Below, piece by piece: positions 45,403 to 55,420 of a DNA stretch of 64,000 bases; the stretch's first letter is position 1, and the number at the start of each line of letters is the position of its first letter. The translations under genes were made by a program, and so were the position numbers. The stretch spans positions 823,501-887,500 of the forward strand of contig NZ_AP024480.1 in NCBI RefSeq assembly GCF_017347585.1. The letters are read 5' to 3'. This DNA comes from Caldicellulosiruptor diazotrophicus. GTDB lineage: Bacteria; Bacillota; Thermoanaerobacteria; Caldicellulosiruptorales; Caldicellulosiruptoraceae. The notes below the pieces were generated by a model. The model searched no databases. It was not told the origin of the DNA and worked only from the letters and a program-made list of their open reading frames with translations.

Positions 45403-45945
45403 ATGGCACCAAGACTCAAAGAAAAGTATTTTCAAGAAGTTGTTCCTGCTATGATGCAAAAGTTTGGATACAAAAATGTTATGCAAGTTCCAAGACTTGC
45501 AAAGATTGTTGTTAATATTGGTATTGGAGAAGGTAAAGACAATCCTAAGGCTTTGGAAGCAGCAGTAAATGATTTGATGGCAATTACTGGACAAAAACCA
45601 GTGGTTACACGTGCAAAAAAGTCTATAGCAAACTTCAAGCTCAGAAAAGGAATGCCTATAGGATGTATGGTAACGTTAAGAGGCGATAGAATGTATGAGT
45701 TTTTGGATAAGATGATAAACCTTGCTCTTCCAAGAGTAAGGGATTTTAGAGGTGTATCAGACAAGTCTTTCGATGGTAGAGGAAATTATTCAATAGGGTT
45801 TAAAGAACAACTTGTTTTTCCAGAGATTGATTATGATAAGGTAGATAAGATAAGAGGACTTGAAGTTACTATTGTAACCTCAGCAAAGACTGATGAAGAA
45901 GCTAAAGAGCTTTTGAGACTTTTAGGAATGCCATTTGCAAGTTAA
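45403..45945 (+). CDS. rplE: Ribosomal protein L5
   Basis: 180 residues from ATG 45403, giving [22 protein letters not shown] lies upstream and the longer in-frame start is rejected. [19 protein letters not shown] and [19 protein letters not shown] are diagnostic. It binds 5S rRNA. Confidence 0.96.
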   Translation: MAPRLKEKYFQEVVPAMMQKFGYKNVMQVPRLAKIVVNIGIGEGKDNPKALEAAVNDLMAITGQKPVVTRAKKSIANFKLRKGMPIGCMVTLRGDRMYEFLDKMINLALPRVRDFRGVSDKSFDGRGNYSIGFKEQLVFPEIDYDKVDKIRGLEVTIVTSAKTDEEAKELLRLLGMPFAS

Positions 45946-45971
45946 GAAATGAAAGAGGAGGTATATTATAA

Positions 45972-46157
45972 ATGGCAAGAAAAGCTCTTATTATAAAACA
46001 GCAAAGACCTCAAAAGTTCTCCACGAGGTACTATAATAGATGTAAGATATGCGGAAGACCAAGAGCATATTTAAGAAAATTTGGTGTTTGCAGACTGTGC
46101 TTTAGAAAGCTTGCACACAATGGCGAGATACCGGGTGTTAAGAAAGCGAGCTGGTAA
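45972..46157 (+). CDS. rpsN: Ribosomal protein S14, zinc-binding type Z
   Basis: 61 residues with [20 protein letters not shown], the four zinc cysteines of the short type. No zinc-free S14 paralogue is seen in the window. AGAGGAGG precedes the ATG. Confidence 0.96.
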   Translation: MARKALIIKQQRPQKFSTRYYNRCKICGRPRAYLRKFGVCRLCFRKLAHNGEIPGVKKASW

Positions 46158-46184
46158 TTTTTTAATTCGGAAGGAGGTAATAAG

Positions 46185-46583
46185 ATGTACGTAATAGACC
46201 CGATTGCAGATATGCTTACACGTATTAGAAATGCAAACAATGCTCGCCATGAAATTGTAGACATTCCAGCATCAAAAATGAAGAAAGCAATTGCCCAAAT
46301 TTTGTTAGAAGAAGGGTTTATAAAAGATTATGAGATAATTGATGATGGAAAGAATGGGATTATCAGAATAAGACTAAAATATGGTCCTAATAAGGAAAGA
46401 GCAATAACAGGACTAAAAAGAATATCAAAGCCAGGAAGAAGAGTATATGCTGGAAAAGATGAGCTTCCAAGAGTGTTAGGTGGACTTGGTATTGCAATCA
46501 TTTCTACATCAAAAGGAATAATGACAGATAAAAAAGCAAGGAAAGAAGGAGTTGGCGGAGAGGTTCTCTGCTATGTGTGGTAA
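46185..46583 (+). CDS. rpsH: Ribosomal protein S8
   Basis: 132 residues. [16 protein letters not shown] and [18 protein letters not shown] with the end GGEVLCYVW identify it. In E. coli S8 represses the spc operon; no matching site was looked for in detail here. Confidence 0.96.
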   Translation: MYVIDPIADMLTRIRNANNARHEIVDIPASKMKKAIAQILLEEGFIKDYEIIDDGKNGIIRIRLKYGPNKERAITGLKRISKPGRRVYAGKDELPRVLGGLGIAIISTSKGIMTDKKARKEGVGGEVLCYVW

Positions 46584-46613
46584 CAACACTTTATTTTTGT
46601 TGGAGGTGAAATG

Positions 46614-47162
46614 ATGTCAAGAATAGGTAGAAAACCTATTGATATACCCAGCGGTGTTGATGTTAAGATAGATGGGAATGTTATTACAGTAAAAGGCCCC
46701 AAAGGGACACTGACAAAGGAAGTACATCCTGATATGATTGTTAAAATTGAGAATAACCAAATTATAGTGCAAAGACCGTCTGATGAGAGGTTCCACAAGG
46801 CATTACATGGTCTTACTCGAACACTTATTGCAAACATGGTAGAAGGGGTAACTAAAGGTTATGAAAAAGTATTAGAAGTTGTCGGGATAGGTTACAGAGC
46901 TCAAAAACAGGGCAAGAAACTTATACTCAATGTCGGATATTCACACCCTGTTGAAATTGAAGAGCCTGCTGGCATTACTATTGAAGTTCCTGACCAAAAC
47001 AGAATAATTGTAAAGGGAATTGACAAACAACAGGTTGGTAACTTTGCTGCAAATATTAGAAAGGTAAGAGAACCAGACCCATATCTTGGAAAAGGTATCA
47101 AATATGCTGATGAAGTTTTAAGACTCAAAGAAGGAAAAGCCGGCAAAGGCGGTAAGAAATAG
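46614..47162 (+). CDS. rplF: Ribosomal protein L6
   Basis: 182 residues. [16 protein letters not shown] at the start and [20 protein letters not shown] at the end are typical. ATG 46611 and 46614 are adjacent; 46614 has better spacing from GGAGGTG. Confidence 0.96.
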   Translation: MSRIGRKPIDIPSGVDVKIDGNVITVKGPKGTLTKEVHPDMIVKIENNQIIVQRPSDERFHKALHGLTRTLIANMVEGVTKGYEKVLEVVGIGYRAQKQGKKLILNVGYSHPVEIEEPAGITIEVPDQNRIIVKGIDKQQVGNFAANIRKVREPDPYLGKGIKYADEVLRLKEGKAGKGGKK

Positions 47163-47178
47163 AGGGGAGTGATTGGGC

Positions 47179-47547
47179 TTGTATAAAAAGGTGAATAGAA
47201 ATGAAAAAAGACTAATACGTCACAAAAGAATTAGAAAAAAGGTTTTTGGCACAAGTGAAAGACCTCGACTTTGTGTTTACAAAAGCTTGAAATATATTTA
47301 TGCTCAAATAATCGACGATGAGAAAGGTCACACACTTGTTGCAGCATCGTCACTTGAGCCTGAAATAAAATCAAGATTATCTTCAACAAAATCTGTTGAA
47401 GCAGCAGAGTATGTAGGAAAAATAATAGCTGAAAGAGCAAAAGAAAAGGGAATTACTAAGGTTGTGTTTGACAGAGGCGGTTATCCATATCATGGAAGAG
47501 TAAAAGCGCTTGCTGAAGCTGCAAGGCAAGGCGGTCTTGAGTTCTAA
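47179..47547 (+). CDS. rplR: Ribosomal protein L18
   Basis: 122 residues. [20 protein letters not shown] and the end [20 protein letters not shown] are diagnostic. TTG codons at 47173 and 47179 could start; 47179 has normal spacing (9 bases) from GGGGAG. It binds 5S rRNA with L5. Confidence 0.93.
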   Translation: MYKKVNRNEKRLIRHKRIRKKVFGTSERPRLCVYKSLKYIYAQIIDDEKGHTLVAASSLEPEIKSRLSSTKSVEAAEYVGKIIAERAKEKGITKVVFDRGGYPYHGRVKALAEAARQGGLEF

Positions 47548-47567
47548 TTTTAAAGGAGGGATATGGC

Positions 47568-48074
47568 TTGGCGCAAAGAAGAATTGATCCAAAAGGGTTA
47601 AATTTAAAAGAAAGAGTTGTAAACATAAACAGAGTTGCAAAGGTTGTAAAGGGTGGAAAGAGACTAAAGTTTTCTGCTATAGTGGTTGTTGGCGATGAAA
47701 ATGGTCATGTTGGTGCAGGACATGGAAAAGCTGCGGAAATTCCTGATGCTATCCGAAAAGCTATCGAGGATGCCAAAAAGCATCTAATTGAGGTTCCAAT
47801 GGTTGGAACTACAATTCCACATGAGGCAATAGGTGATTTTGGAGCATCAAAAGTTTTAATAAAACCTGCTCCAGAGGGTACTGGTGTTATTGCAGGTGGT
47901 GCTGTGAGAGCAGTATGTGAGCTTGCTGGAATAAAAGATATAAGAACAAAGAGCCTTGGCTCTAATAATCCTGCAAATGTTGTTCATGCAACAATTGAGG
48001 CATTAAAACAACTCAGACGTCCAGAAGAGGTTGCAAGAATCAGAGGAAAGACATTAGAAGAGATACTCAAGTAA
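47568..48074 (+). CDS. rpsE: Ribosomal protein S5
   Basis: 168 residues from TTG behind [29 protein letters not shown] and [20 protein letters not shown] are hallmarks. It takes part in decoding fidelity and mRNA unwinding. The gene after it is rplO, not rpmD as usual. Confidence 0.96.
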   Translation: MAQRRIDPKGLNLKERVVNINRVAKVVKGGKRLKFSAIVVVGDENGHVGAGHGKAAEIPDAIRKAIEDAKKHLIEVPMVGTTIPHEAIGDFGASKVLIKPAPEGTGVIAGGAVRAVCELAGIKDIRTKSLGSNNPANVVHATIEALKQLRRPEEVARIRGKTLEEILK

Positions 48075-48091
48075 AAAGGAGGGCTTTTGCT

Positions 48092-48535
48092 ATGAAGCTA
48101 TATGAACTCAGACCTGCACCAGGTTCAAAGAAAAGCAGAAAACGAGTAGGCCGTGGGGAAAGCTCTGGTCACGGTAAGACCTCAACAAGAGGCCACAAAG
48201 GTCAGTGGGCACGTTCTGGCGGTGGCGTTAGACCTGGTTTTGAAGGTGGGCAGATGCCACTTACCAGAAGAATTCCTAAGAGGGGCTTTAAAAATATAAA
48301 TAAAAAGGTGTATACTGAAGTTAATGTAGAAAAACTTGAGAGGTTTGACAACGACACAGTAATCACACCTGAGCTTCTTTTGAAAGAAAGGGTTATAAGT
48401 AAGATAGAAAAAGATGGTGTGAAGATACTTGGAAGAGGAGAACTGACTAAGAGGTTGATAGTGAGAGTACAGAAAGTTTCAGAAGGTGCAAAGAAGAAGA
48501 TAGAAGCTGCCGGAGGAAAGGTAGAGGTGATTTAA
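48092..48535 (+). CDS. rplO: Ribosomal protein L15
   Basis: 147 residues. [20 protein letters not shown] and [18 protein letters not shown] are diagnostic. It starts 18 bases after rpsE, leaving no room for the L30 gene normally between them. Confidence 0.96.
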   Translation: MKLYELRPAPGSKKSRKRVGRGESSGHGKTSTRGHKGQWARSGGGVRPGFEGGQMPLTRRIPKRGFKNINKKVYTEVNVEKLERFDNDTVITPELLLKERVISKIEKDGVKILGRGELTKRLIVRVQKVSEGAKKKIEAAGGKVEVI

Positions 48536-48536
48536 A

Positions 48537-49844
48537 GTGTTTGAAACTATAAAGAACGCGTGGAGGTTGCCTGACCTTCGTAGAAAGATTCTGTTTACAC
48601 TTTTCATGATACTTGTTTTCAGACTGGGGGCGTTTATCCCAGTCCCCTATATTGATAGGGATGCTTTGGCAAAGGTTATAAACGACCTTACAATGCTTGG
48701 TTTTTTTGACGTAGTTGCAGGTGGAACATTTAAAAATATGAGTATATTTGCCATGAGCGTAACTCCATACATTAACTCCTCCATCATTATGCAGCTTTTG
48801 ACAATTGCGATACCTGCACTTGAAGAACTAGCAAAACAGGGCGAAGAAGGAAGAAAAAAACTTGCAGAATGGACACGATATGGAACTGCCATTCTGGCAT
48901 TTATTCAGGCTGTTGGTATCTATTTTGGACTTAAAAATGCAAGTGGGCTTACCGGGGGCGTTCCTGTTATTACAGAGCAGGGTCAAGGATTTTTAGGTTT
49001 TATTACCATTACTATTACACTTACAGCTGGAACTGTGTTTTTAATGTGGATTGGCGAGCAGATAACAGAAAATGGTATAGGAAATGGTATTTCGCTTTTG
49101 ATATTTGCAGGTATTATTTCAAGAATTCCAAATGGAGCAGTATCTCTTTGGAACTATGTTGCAAAACTAAACGAGTTTTCACTTACAAGTATTATTGGTG
49201 TAATTCTATTTATAGTAATGGCACTTGCAATTATTGTGTTTATCATCGTTATTCAGGAAGGAGAAAGAAGAATACCTGTACAATATGCAAAGAGAGTGGT
49301 TGGAAGAAGAGTATATGGTGGACAGAGCACACATATTCCTATAAAGGTCAATATTGCTGGTGTTATTCCTATAATCTTTGCAATTTCACTTGTGATGCTT
49401 CCAACAACAGTTGCTCAATTTTTCCCAAATTCAGGCTTTTATAAGTTTGTGAAAGCATACTTTTCATCAGGTTCGTTCTGGTATACATTCTTTTATGCAC
49501 TATTCATAATAGGGTTTACTTATTTTTACACAGCAATTGTATTTAATCCTGTTGAGATTGCTAACAATTTGAAAAACAATGGAGGGTTCATTCCAGGTAT
49601 TAGACCTGGTAAACCAACTGTAGATTTTATAACAAGAGTGCTCTCAAAAGTTACCTTTGCGGGTGCGTTGTTTTTAGCCTTCATTGCCATTTTGCCAACT
49701 TTGGTTGGTATCATGTTCAAACACCAACTTAACATATACTTTGGTGGAACAAGCTTGCTGATTGTTGTTGGTGTTGCACTGGAGACAATAAGACAGATGG
49801 AAGCTCAAATGTTGATGCGGCATTATAAAGGATTTTTGAGCTAA
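48537..49844 (+). CDS. secY: Protein translocase subunit SecY
   Basis: 435 residues, ten predicted membrane helices, the channel of the Sec translocon. FRLGAFIPVPYIDRDAL, near helix 1 and the plug, MSIFAMSVTPYINSSIIMQL, and the loop ERRIPVQYAKR that contacts the ribosome and SecA are visible. It starts at GTG one base after the rplO stop. Confidence 0.97.
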   Translation: MFETIKNAWRLPDLRRKILFTLFMILVFRLGAFIPVPYIDRDALAKVINDLTMLGFFDVVAGGTFKNMSIFAMSVTPYINSSIIMQLLTIAIPALEELAKQGEEGRKKLAEWTRYGTAILAFIQAVGIYFGLKNASGLTGGVPVITEQGQGFLGFITITITLTAGTVFLMWIGEQITENGIGNGISLLIFAGIISRIPNGAVSLWNYVAKLNEFSLTSIIGVILFIVMALAIIVFIIVIQEGERRIPVQYAKRVVGRRVYGGQSTHIPIKVNIAGVIPIIFAISLVMLPTTVAQFFPNSGFYKFVKAYFSSGSFWYTFFYALFIIGFTYFYTAIVFNPVEIANNLKNNGGFIPGIRPGKPTVDFITRVLSKVTFAGALFLAFIAILPTLVGIMFKHQLNIYFGGTSLLIVVGVALETIRQMEAQMLMRHYKGFLS

Positions 49845-49881
49845 AAAAGCAGATTATTGTTAGTATGGAGGTATAGTAAAT

Positions 49882-50529
49882 ATGAGACTCATACTTTTAG
49901 GTGCACCTGGTGCTGGAAAGGGTACTCAGGCAGAATTTTTGAGCAAGAGATTCTCGATACCTCATATCTCAACGGGTGACATTTTAAGAGAAAATGTAAA
50001 GAACGAAACTGATCTTGGCAAAAAAGCAAAAGAGTATATGGACAAAGGTCTTTTGGTACCGGATGAGATAGTGATTGAGATTGTCAAGGATAGACTTTCA
50101 AAAGAAGATTGCAAAAACGGATTTTTACTAGATGGTTTTCCACGTACTATTGCTCAAGCAGAGGCACTTGATAAGGTACTTGAAGAAATTGGTCAAAAAA
50201 TTGATAAAGTTTTGAGCATTGAAGTTCCGGACGAAAAGATTTTAGAGAGAATGTCTGGACGAAGGATTTGCAAAAACTGTGGTGCAAGCTTCCATGTCAT
50301 CTACAGGCCACCACAAAAAGAAGGTGTATGTGATGTATGTGGTGGAGAGCTTTATCAAAGAGAAGATGATAAAGAAGAAACTGTCAAAAAGAGACTGGAA
50401 GTTTACCATGCACAAACACAGCCAGTGATTGATTATTACAAAGCAAAAGGTTTGCTTGTTGTGGCTTATGGTCAGGAAGAAATAGCTGATACAACAAAAG
50501 AGGTCTTAAAAGCACTTGGCATAGAATAA
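49882..50529 (+). CDS. adk: Adenylate kinase
   Basis: 215 residues. [14 protein letters not shown] is the P loop; STGDILREN and [15 protein letters not shown] bind AMP and contain catalytic residues. The LID has four cysteines, CKNCG and CDVCG, so it is the zinc-binding type. It converts ATP plus AMP to two ADP. Confidence 0.97.
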   Translation: MRLILLGAPGAGKGTQAEFLSKRFSIPHISTGDILRENVKNETDLGKKAKEYMDKGLLVPDEIVIEIVKDRLSKEDCKNGFLLDGFPRTIAQAEALDKVLEEIGQKIDKVLSIEVPDEKILERMSGRRICKNCGASFHVIYRPPQKEGVCDVCGGELYQREDDKEETVKKRLEVYHAQTQPVIDYYKAKGLLVVAYGQEEIADTTKEVLKALGIE

Positions 50530-50545
50530 GGAGCAAAGACCGAAA

Positions 50546-51289
50546 ATGATTACTATAAAATCAGAAGCTGAGCTTGATAGTATGAGAGCAGCTGGCAGAA
50601 TTGTTGCTATGGTTTTAAAAGAATTGGAAAAACTGATACGGCCAGGTATCACTACAAAAGAGCTTGATGAATTCGCTGAAGAGTATATAATTAAAAATGG
50701 CGGGATACCATCATTTAAGGGATTGTATGGGTATCCTGCCTCCATATGTACCTCAGTCAACGACGAGGTAGTTCATGGAATTCCAGGTATGAGAAGGCTG
50801 GAAGATGGAGATATTATCAGTATAGACGTAGGAGTTTGTGTTGACGGACTTCATGCTGATGCTGCAAGAACCTTTGCTGTTGGAAAGATTTCTGAGACAG
50901 CAAGGTTTTTGATAAAGGTTACAGAAGAAAGCTTTTTTGAAGGTATTAAAAACGCGGTTGCTGGCAAGAGAATTGGAGATATTTCAAATAGTATACAAAC
51001 ATATGTTGAAAGCCGTGGCTTCAGTGTTGTGAGGGATTTGGTGGGGCATGGAATAGGTAGAAAATTTCATGAGTCACCTCAGGTCCCTAACTTTGGCAAG
51101 GCTGGAGTTGGGATAAGGCTTATCAAGAACATGACCTTGGCAGTTGAACCTATGGTAAATGAAGGAAGTTACAAAGTGTATACTGACAAGGACGGTTGGA
51201 CTGTAAAGACGATCGACGGTAGGCTCTCTGCTCATTATGAAAATACAATAATTATAACAGAGAGTTTACCAGAGATAATTACATTATGA
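50546..51289 (+). CDS. map: Methionine aminopeptidase type I
   Basis: 247 residues. Metal ligands appear in ISIDVGVCVDGLHADAART, GHGIGRKFHESPQVPNF and LAVEPMVNEGS. It removes the initiator Met from new proteins. It starts 16 bases after adk. Confidence 0.96.
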   Translation: MITIKSEAELDSMRAAGRIVAMVLKELEKLIRPGITTKELDEFAEEYIIKNGGIPSFKGLYGYPASICTSVNDEVVHGIPGMRRLEDGDIISIDVGVCVDGLHADAARTFAVGKISETARFLIKVTEESFFEGIKNAVAGKRIGDISNSIQTYVESRGFSVVRDLVGHGIGRKFHESPQVPNFGKAGVGIRLIKNMTLAVEPMVNEGSYKVYTDKDGWTVKTIDGRLSAHYENTIIITESLPEIITL

Positions 51290-51302
51290 GGTGTTAATAG
51301 AG

Positions 51303-51572
51303 ATGGATCTTCAAATAGGGCAGATTGTTCTGTCCAAAATGGGAAGAGATAAAAATAGGTTTTTTGTAATTTTTGATATAACCGATGACGGATATGTTTA
51401 CCTTGTTGACGGGAAACTGCGGAAGATCAAAAAGCCCAAGAAGAAGAAGATAAAACACATAGCACCCACAAAGTTTGTCTCTGAAGAGATAAAAGAAAAG
51501 ATACTCAAGAAAAAGCTTACTGACGCAGAGGTTGCAAAGGTGATAGAAGAATTTGAGAATAGAAAAGAGTAG
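51303..51572 (+). CDS. KOW-domain RNA-binding protein (L14e-like)
   Basis: 89 residues from ATG 51303, 9 bases after GAGGTG; the upstream GTG overlaps that site. DLQIGQIVLSKMGRDKNRFF resembles the KOW domain of archaeal/eukaryotic L14e. A basic stretch KIKKPKKKKIK follows. Found between map and infA in many Clostridia, probably RNA or ribosome binding; its function is not established. Confidence 0.85.
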   Translation: MDLQIGQIVLSKMGRDKNRFFVIFDITDDGYVYLVDGKLRKIKKPKKKKIKHIAPTKFVSEEIKEKILKKKLTDAEVAKVIEEFENRKE

Positions 51573-51586
51573 GGGGTTGATAAGCC

Positions 51587-51805
51587 TTGTCCAAGGAGGA
51601 TGTAATTGAATTAGAAGGGACTGTGGTTGAGGCACTGCCAAACGCAATGTTTCATGTCCAGCTTGACAATGGGCACAAAGTCCTTGCCCATGTGTCAGGA
51701 AAACTCAGAATGAACTTTATAAGGATACTTCCGGGTGATAGAGTAGTTGTTCAGCTATCACCGTACGATTTAACACGAGGTAGAATTGTGTGGAGGTCAA
51801 AATAA
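51587..51805 (+). CDS. infA: Translation initiation factor IF-1
   Basis: 72 residues from TTG, behind AGGGGG, with the canonical [18 protein letters not shown] start and [20 protein letters not shown] end. An S1-like OB fold blocking the A site during initiation. The start codon is strikingly weak for an initiation factor. Confidence 0.96.
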   Translation: MSKEDVIELEGTVVEALPNAMFHVQLDNGHKVLAHVSGKLRMNFIRILPGDRVVVQLSPYDLTRGRIVWRSK

Positions 51806-51836
51806 ACTCTCTTTGAAAAAGGAGGAATAGAATAGG

Positions 51837-51950
51837 ATGAAAGTCAGACCATCTGTAAAACCAATATGTGAAAAGTGTAAGGTTATCAGAAGAAAAGGTA
51901 AAATAAGAATAATTTGCGAAAATCCAAAACACAAGCAAAGACAAGGTTAA
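51837..51950 (+). CDS. rpmJ: Ribosomal protein L36
   Basis: 37 residues, [19 protein letters not shown] cut short here, with the zinc ligands CEKC, C and H (ICENPKH). AAAAGGAGG lies upstream; ATG at 51837. It is the zinc-containing form. Confidence 0.96.
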
Positions 51951-51973
51951 TTTATTGGAGGTGAATTTTTAGG

Positions 51974-52348
51974 ATGGCACGAATTGCAGGTGTAGATTTA
52001 CCAAGAGAAAAGAGAGTTGAAATAGCTCTGACATATATTTTTGGGATTGGCCTTTCAAGATCAAAACAGATTTTGAAAGAAACCGGGGTTGATCCAAACA
52101 AAAGAGTAAAAGACCTCACTGACGATGAGGTAGCTAAAATCAGAGACTATATAGACAAGAATTTCAAGGTTGAAGGTGAACTGAGGGCTGAAATTGCAAG
52201 GAATATAAAGAGATTGATTGATATAAGATGTTATAGAGGTTTAAGACACTTAAGAGGTCTTCCTGTTCGTGGTCAGAGAACAAGAACAAATGCAAGAACA
52301 AGAAAAGGTCCAAGAAAAACTGTTGGCGTCATGAGAAAGAAATCATAA
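51974..52348 (+). CDS. rpsM: Ribosomal protein S13
   Basis: 124 residues. [20 protein letters not shown] and [20 protein letters not shown] are diagnostic. It forms bridges from the 30S head to the 50S. TTGGAGGTG precedes the ATG. Confidence 0.97.
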   Translation: MARIAGVDLPREKRVEIALTYIFGIGLSRSKQILKETGVDPNKRVKDLTDDEVAKIRDYIDKNFKVEGELRAEIARNIKRLIDIRCYRGLRHLRGLPVRGQRTRTNARTRKGPRKTVGVMRKKS

Positions 52349-52367
52349 AAAGGAGGAGTAAATTGAT

Positions 52368-52760
52368 ATGGCAAGACCAGTAAGAAGAACTGTCCGACGT
52401 TCAGAGAGAAAGAATGTTGAAAAAGGCATTGCACACATTCATTCAACATTCAATAATACAATAGTTACTATTACTGACCCATCTGGCAATGCAATTGCAT
52501 GGGCAAGTGCAGGAACATGTGGTTTTTCAGGGACTAAAAAGGGCACACCGTTTGCTGCTCAGCTTGCGGCTGAAAAGGCAGCAAAGATGGCAATGGACCA
52601 TGGTATGAGAACTGTTGAGGTTTATGTAAAAGGGCCAGGTGCAGGAAGAGAAGCTGCAATACGAGCTCTTCAAGCAGCAGGGCTTGAGGTAACACTTATA
52701 AAGGATGTTACTCCAATTCCGCACAACGGGTGCAGACCGCCAAAAAGAAGAAGAGTATAA
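52368..52760 (+). CDS. rpsK: Ribosomal protein S11
   Basis: 130 residues. [17 protein letters not shown] and [14 protein letters not shown] at the end are hallmarks. It lies in the 30S platform near the mRNA exit. Confidence 0.97.
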   Translation: MARPVRRTVRRSERKNVEKGIAHIHSTFNNTIVTITDPSGNAIAWASAGTCGFSGTKKGTPFAAQLAAEKAAKMAMDHGMRTVEVYVKGPGAGREAAIRALQAAGLEVTLIKDVTPIPHNGCRPPKRRRV

Positions 52761-52783
52761 AATTTTAGAGGAGGTGCTTTGTC

Positions 52784-53410
52784 TTGTCAAAATACATTGG
52801 GCCAGACTGCAGACTGTGCAGAAGAGAAGGAATGAAATTATTCTTAAAAGGTGATAGATGTTATACCGAAAAGTGTGCATTTGCAAGAAGACCATACCCG
52901 CCAGGTCAGCATGGTCAAGAGAGAAAGAAGCTTTCTGAATATGGTATGCAGCTGAGAGAAAAACAGAAAGTAAAAAGAATTTATGGTGTTTTAGAGACCC
53001 AGTTCAGAAGATACTTCGAAATGGCTGAAAAAATGAAAGGTATCGCTGGTGAAAATCTTTTGTCATTACTTGAAAGAAGGCTTGACAATGTTGTGTACAG
53101 ACTTGGATTTGCTTCTTCACGTGGCGAGGCAAGACTTTTAGTATCGCATGCTCATTTTAAGGTAAATGGAAGAACTGTGAACATTCCATCTTATATTGTA
53201 AAGGTTGGCGATGTAATAGAGGTTGACGAGAGAAGCAAATCTAAGACAAGATTTGTGGAGATAAAAGAGAAATATGCAAATAAGCCTTCTCCAAAGTGGC
53301 TTGAAAAGGACGCTGAGAACCTTGTAGGAAAGGTAATAGCTCTTCCAACAAGAGAAGATATTGATATGCCAATTAGGGAACACCTGATAGTAGAGCTTTA
53401 TTCAAAGTAA
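52784..53410 (+). CDS. rpsD: Ribosomal protein S4
   Basis: 208 residues from TTG behind [29 protein letters not shown] and an S4 RNA-binding motif [20 protein letters not shown] identify it. Two early cysteines, CRLC, and one later Cys pair could bind zinc. It nucleates 30S assembly. Confidence 0.96.
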   Translation: MSKYIGPDCRLCRREGMKLFLKGDRCYTEKCAFARRPYPPGQHGQERKKLSEYGMQLREKQKVKRIYGVLETQFRRYFEMAEKMKGIAGENLLSLLERRLDNVVYRLGFASSRGEARLLVSHAHFKVNGRTVNIPSYIVKVGDVIEVDERSKSKTRFVEIKEKYANKPSPKWLEKDAENLVGKVIALPTREDIDMPIREHLIVELYSK

Positions 53411-53467
53411 TAAATGCCCTCACAAGATGCGTGTATGGTGTATTATTTTTAAGGAGGGTATATCAAG

Positions 53468-54442
53468 TTGATAGAATTTCAAAAACCAACAATAAGGTGT
53501 GAAGAGCTGAGCCCAGACAATAAATATGGGCGATATGTTATTGAGCCTCTTGAGAGAGGTTATGGCATAACAGTTGGTAATGCATTAAGAAGAACGCTTT
53601 TGTCGTCATTGCCTGGTGCAGCAGTTACAGCAGTTAAGATTGATGGGGTTTTGCATGAGTTTTCAACAATTCCAGGGGTCTTAGAAGATGTACCGGAAAT
53701 AATTCTCAATTTAAAAGGTTTGGCTATCAAGATGTCATCTCCAGGGCCCAAGGTAATGTACATTGAAGCTCAGGGTGAATGCGAAGTAAAAGCAAAAGAT
53801 ATAAAGGCAGATGCTGATATAGAGATTTGCAATCCAGACCATCATATTGCTACTCTTAACTCTGACGCAAGACTTTTTATGGAAATAACAGTAAATCAAG
53901 GAAAAGGTTATGTTCCTGCTGAAAGAAACAAACAGCCAAATCAGCCAATAGGTGTTATCCCTGTTGATTCTATTTATACGCCTGTTGTAAAGGTCAACTA
54001 TAAAGTTGAAAATACAAGAGTTGGTCAGGTAACCGATTATGACAAGTTGACTATGGAAATATGGACAAATGGAACTATTCGTCCGGATGAGGCGCTAACT
54101 GTTGCCGCAAAGATTTTAATAGAGCATTTTAACCTGTTTACTGATCTTTCTAATATTCCTACAAAGATTGAGACAGTTGTAAAACAAGAACCGCCGAAGA
54201 GAAATAAACTTTTAGATATGACCATAGAAGAGCTTGAGCTTTCAGTAAGGTCGTATAACTGCCTCAAAAGAGCTGGTATTAACACTGTTGAAGATTTAGT
54301 CAATAAGACTGAAGAAGAGATGATGAAGGTAAGAAACCTTGGCAAAAAGTCCTTAGAAGAGGTCATTCAAAAACTTCACAGTTTAGGACTTAGCCTCAAA
54401 AAGAGTGATAGCACGCCGAAGGAGGAGGAAGAAGAGAAATGA
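53468..54442 (+). CDS. rpoA: RNA polymerase alpha subunit
   Basis: 324 residues from TTG 53468 after AAGGAGGG. The N-terminal assembly domain has [20 protein letters not shown] and the C-terminal domain has [16 protein letters not shown] and [12 protein letters not shown] for UP-element and activator contacts. It forms the dimer that starts RNA polymerase assembly. Confidence 0.97.
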   Translation: MIEFQKPTIRCEELSPDNKYGRYVIEPLERGYGITVGNALRRTLLSSLPGAAVTAVKIDGVLHEFSTIPGVLEDVPEIILNLKGLAIKMSSPGPKVMYIEAQGECEVKAKDIKADADIEICNPDHHIATLNSDARLFMEITVNQGKGYVPAERNKQPNQPIGVIPVDSIYTPVVKVNYKVENTRVGQVTDYDKLTMEIWTNGTIRPDEALTVAAKILIEHFNLFTDLSNIPTKIETVVKQEPPKRNKLLDMTIEELELSVRSYNCLKRAGINTVEDLVNKTEEEMMKVRNLGKKSLEEVIQKLHSLGLSLKKSDSTPKEEEEEK

Positions 54443-54780
54443 ACAAATTAAGAAAACTCAAACGCGATACAGACCACAGACAAGCCCTTATGAGGAACTT
54501 GGCAACATCTTTGTTCAAGCACGGTAGAATAATGACAACGGAGGCAAAGGCAAAGGATTTGAGAAGAATAGCTGAAAAGCTAATAACCATTGCTAAAAAA
54601 GGGGATCTTGCATCATATAGAAGAGTTTTAGGGTATTTGTATGAAGAAGATGTTGCATATGACTTGTTCCAGAAAATAGCTCCAAGATATCAAGGGAGAA
54701 ATGGTGGTTATACAAGAATAATTAAGGTTGGGCCACGTAAAGGCGACGGTGCTATGATGGTTTATATAGAGCTTGTGTAG
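54439..54780 (+). CDS. rplQ: Ribosomal protein L17
   Basis: 113 residues. [20 protein letters not shown] and [20 protein letters not shown] are diagnostic. It overlaps rpoA by four bases (ATGA) and ends the operon at a strong terminator. Confidence 0.97.
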   Translation: MNKLRKLKRDTDHRQALMRNLATSLFKHGRIMTTEAKAKDLRRIAEKLITIAKKGDLASYRRVLGYLYEEDVAYDLFQKIAPRYQGRNGGYTRIIKVGPRKGDGAMMVYIELV

Positions 54781-54812
54781 GTCAAAGAGGTATTTTCCTC
54801 TTTGACCTTTTT
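54781..54812 (+). terminator. Terminator of the S10-spc-alpha operon
   Basis: GTCAAAGAGG (54781-54790) pairs perfectly with CCTCTTTGAC (54797-54806) and is followed by a T run. Confidence 0.9.
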
Positions 54813-54913
54813 GCTTTTGAGTTTGGATTTTTATTGCAAACAAATATTTGCTATTTACAAAATCAGATGTGTGTGCTAATATAGTTAATGCTTTTTGATT
54901 ATTGCAAAAATGC

Positions 54914-54987
54914 TGCGGGATGGTGTAATGGTAGCACAGCTGACTCTGGATCAGCTTGTCTAGGTTCGAGTCCTAGTCCCGCAGCCA
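54914..54987 (+). tRNA. tRNA-Gln (anticodon CTG)
   Basis: Acceptor arms TGCGGGA (54914-54920) and TCCCGCA (54977-54983); anticodon stem GCTGA/TCAGC around loop CTCTGGA, anticodon CTG; T arm CTAGG-TTCGAGT-CCTAG; CCA is encoded. Decodes CAG, normally a secondary isoacceptor beside TTG. Confidence 0.93.
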
Positions 54988-54992
54988 AAAAT

Positions 54993-55068
54993 GGCCCTAT
55001 CGTCTAGAGGCCCAGGACACCGCCCTCTCACGGCGGAGACAGGGGTTCGAATCCCCTTAGGGCTACCA
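54993..55068 (+). tRNA. tRNA-Glu (anticodon CTC)
   Basis: Acceptor GGCCCTA with TAGGGCT; anticodon stem CCGCC/GGCGG around CTCTCAC, anticodon CTC; T arm GGGG-TTCGAAT-CCCC; CCA is encoded. Decodes GAG. It lies five bases after tRNA-Gln, so both probably come from one transcript. Confidence 0.93.
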
Positions 55069-55346
55069 ACTAAATAAAAAACAATTCGTCTGCTCTCAAA
55101 ATTTAGAAAACAAAATAGGGCAGGCGATTTTTTTTATAATTTATTATGTAATTTCTAAAGAGGAGAAAATAGAAAAAGAGAAGAAGTAAAAAAGATATTG
55201 CATCTAAATACGCAGTAAAACTCAATTAAGCATATATTTTTGAGGATGTTTTTGTAAAGGCATCTTTGTAAAAAAGCGGAGAGCAATAATAGATGACAAA
55301 GAAAAACCATGTAGAATGAATGGTCTTTTTTAATTTGCCCAATCTA
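55069..55346 (+). other. Intergenic stretch between tRNAs and iscR
   Basis: No gene is visible. A terminator hairpin for the tRNA transcript, CGTCTGC (55087-55093) with GCAGGCG (55120-55126) and one G-T pair, is followed by a T8 run to 55136. The rest, about 200 bases, is A-rich and shows no recognisable feature. Confidence 0.6.
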
Positions 55347-55376
55347 TTGACAAAAATAACTTTAAGATGTTATTAT
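55347..55376 (+). promoter_or_regulatory. Promoter of the isc operon
   Basis: A perfect TTGACA (55347-55352) and TATTAT (55371-55376) with an 18-base spacer, upstream of the Rrf2-type regulator gene. Confidence 0.7.
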
Positions 55377-55386
55377 ATAAATAAAA

Positions 55387-55403
55387 CCGAGTATACAAGT
55401 CGG
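55387..55403 (+). promoter_or_regulatory. Candidate IscR-type operator
   Basis: CCGAGTATACAAGTCGG shows facing CCGA and TCGG half-sites, placed at the expected transcription start. It fits autoregulation by the IscR-like protein encoded directly downstream, but the match to characterised IscR sites is only partial. Confidence 0.45.
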
Positions 55404-55420
55404 AATTGGAGAGATATAAG

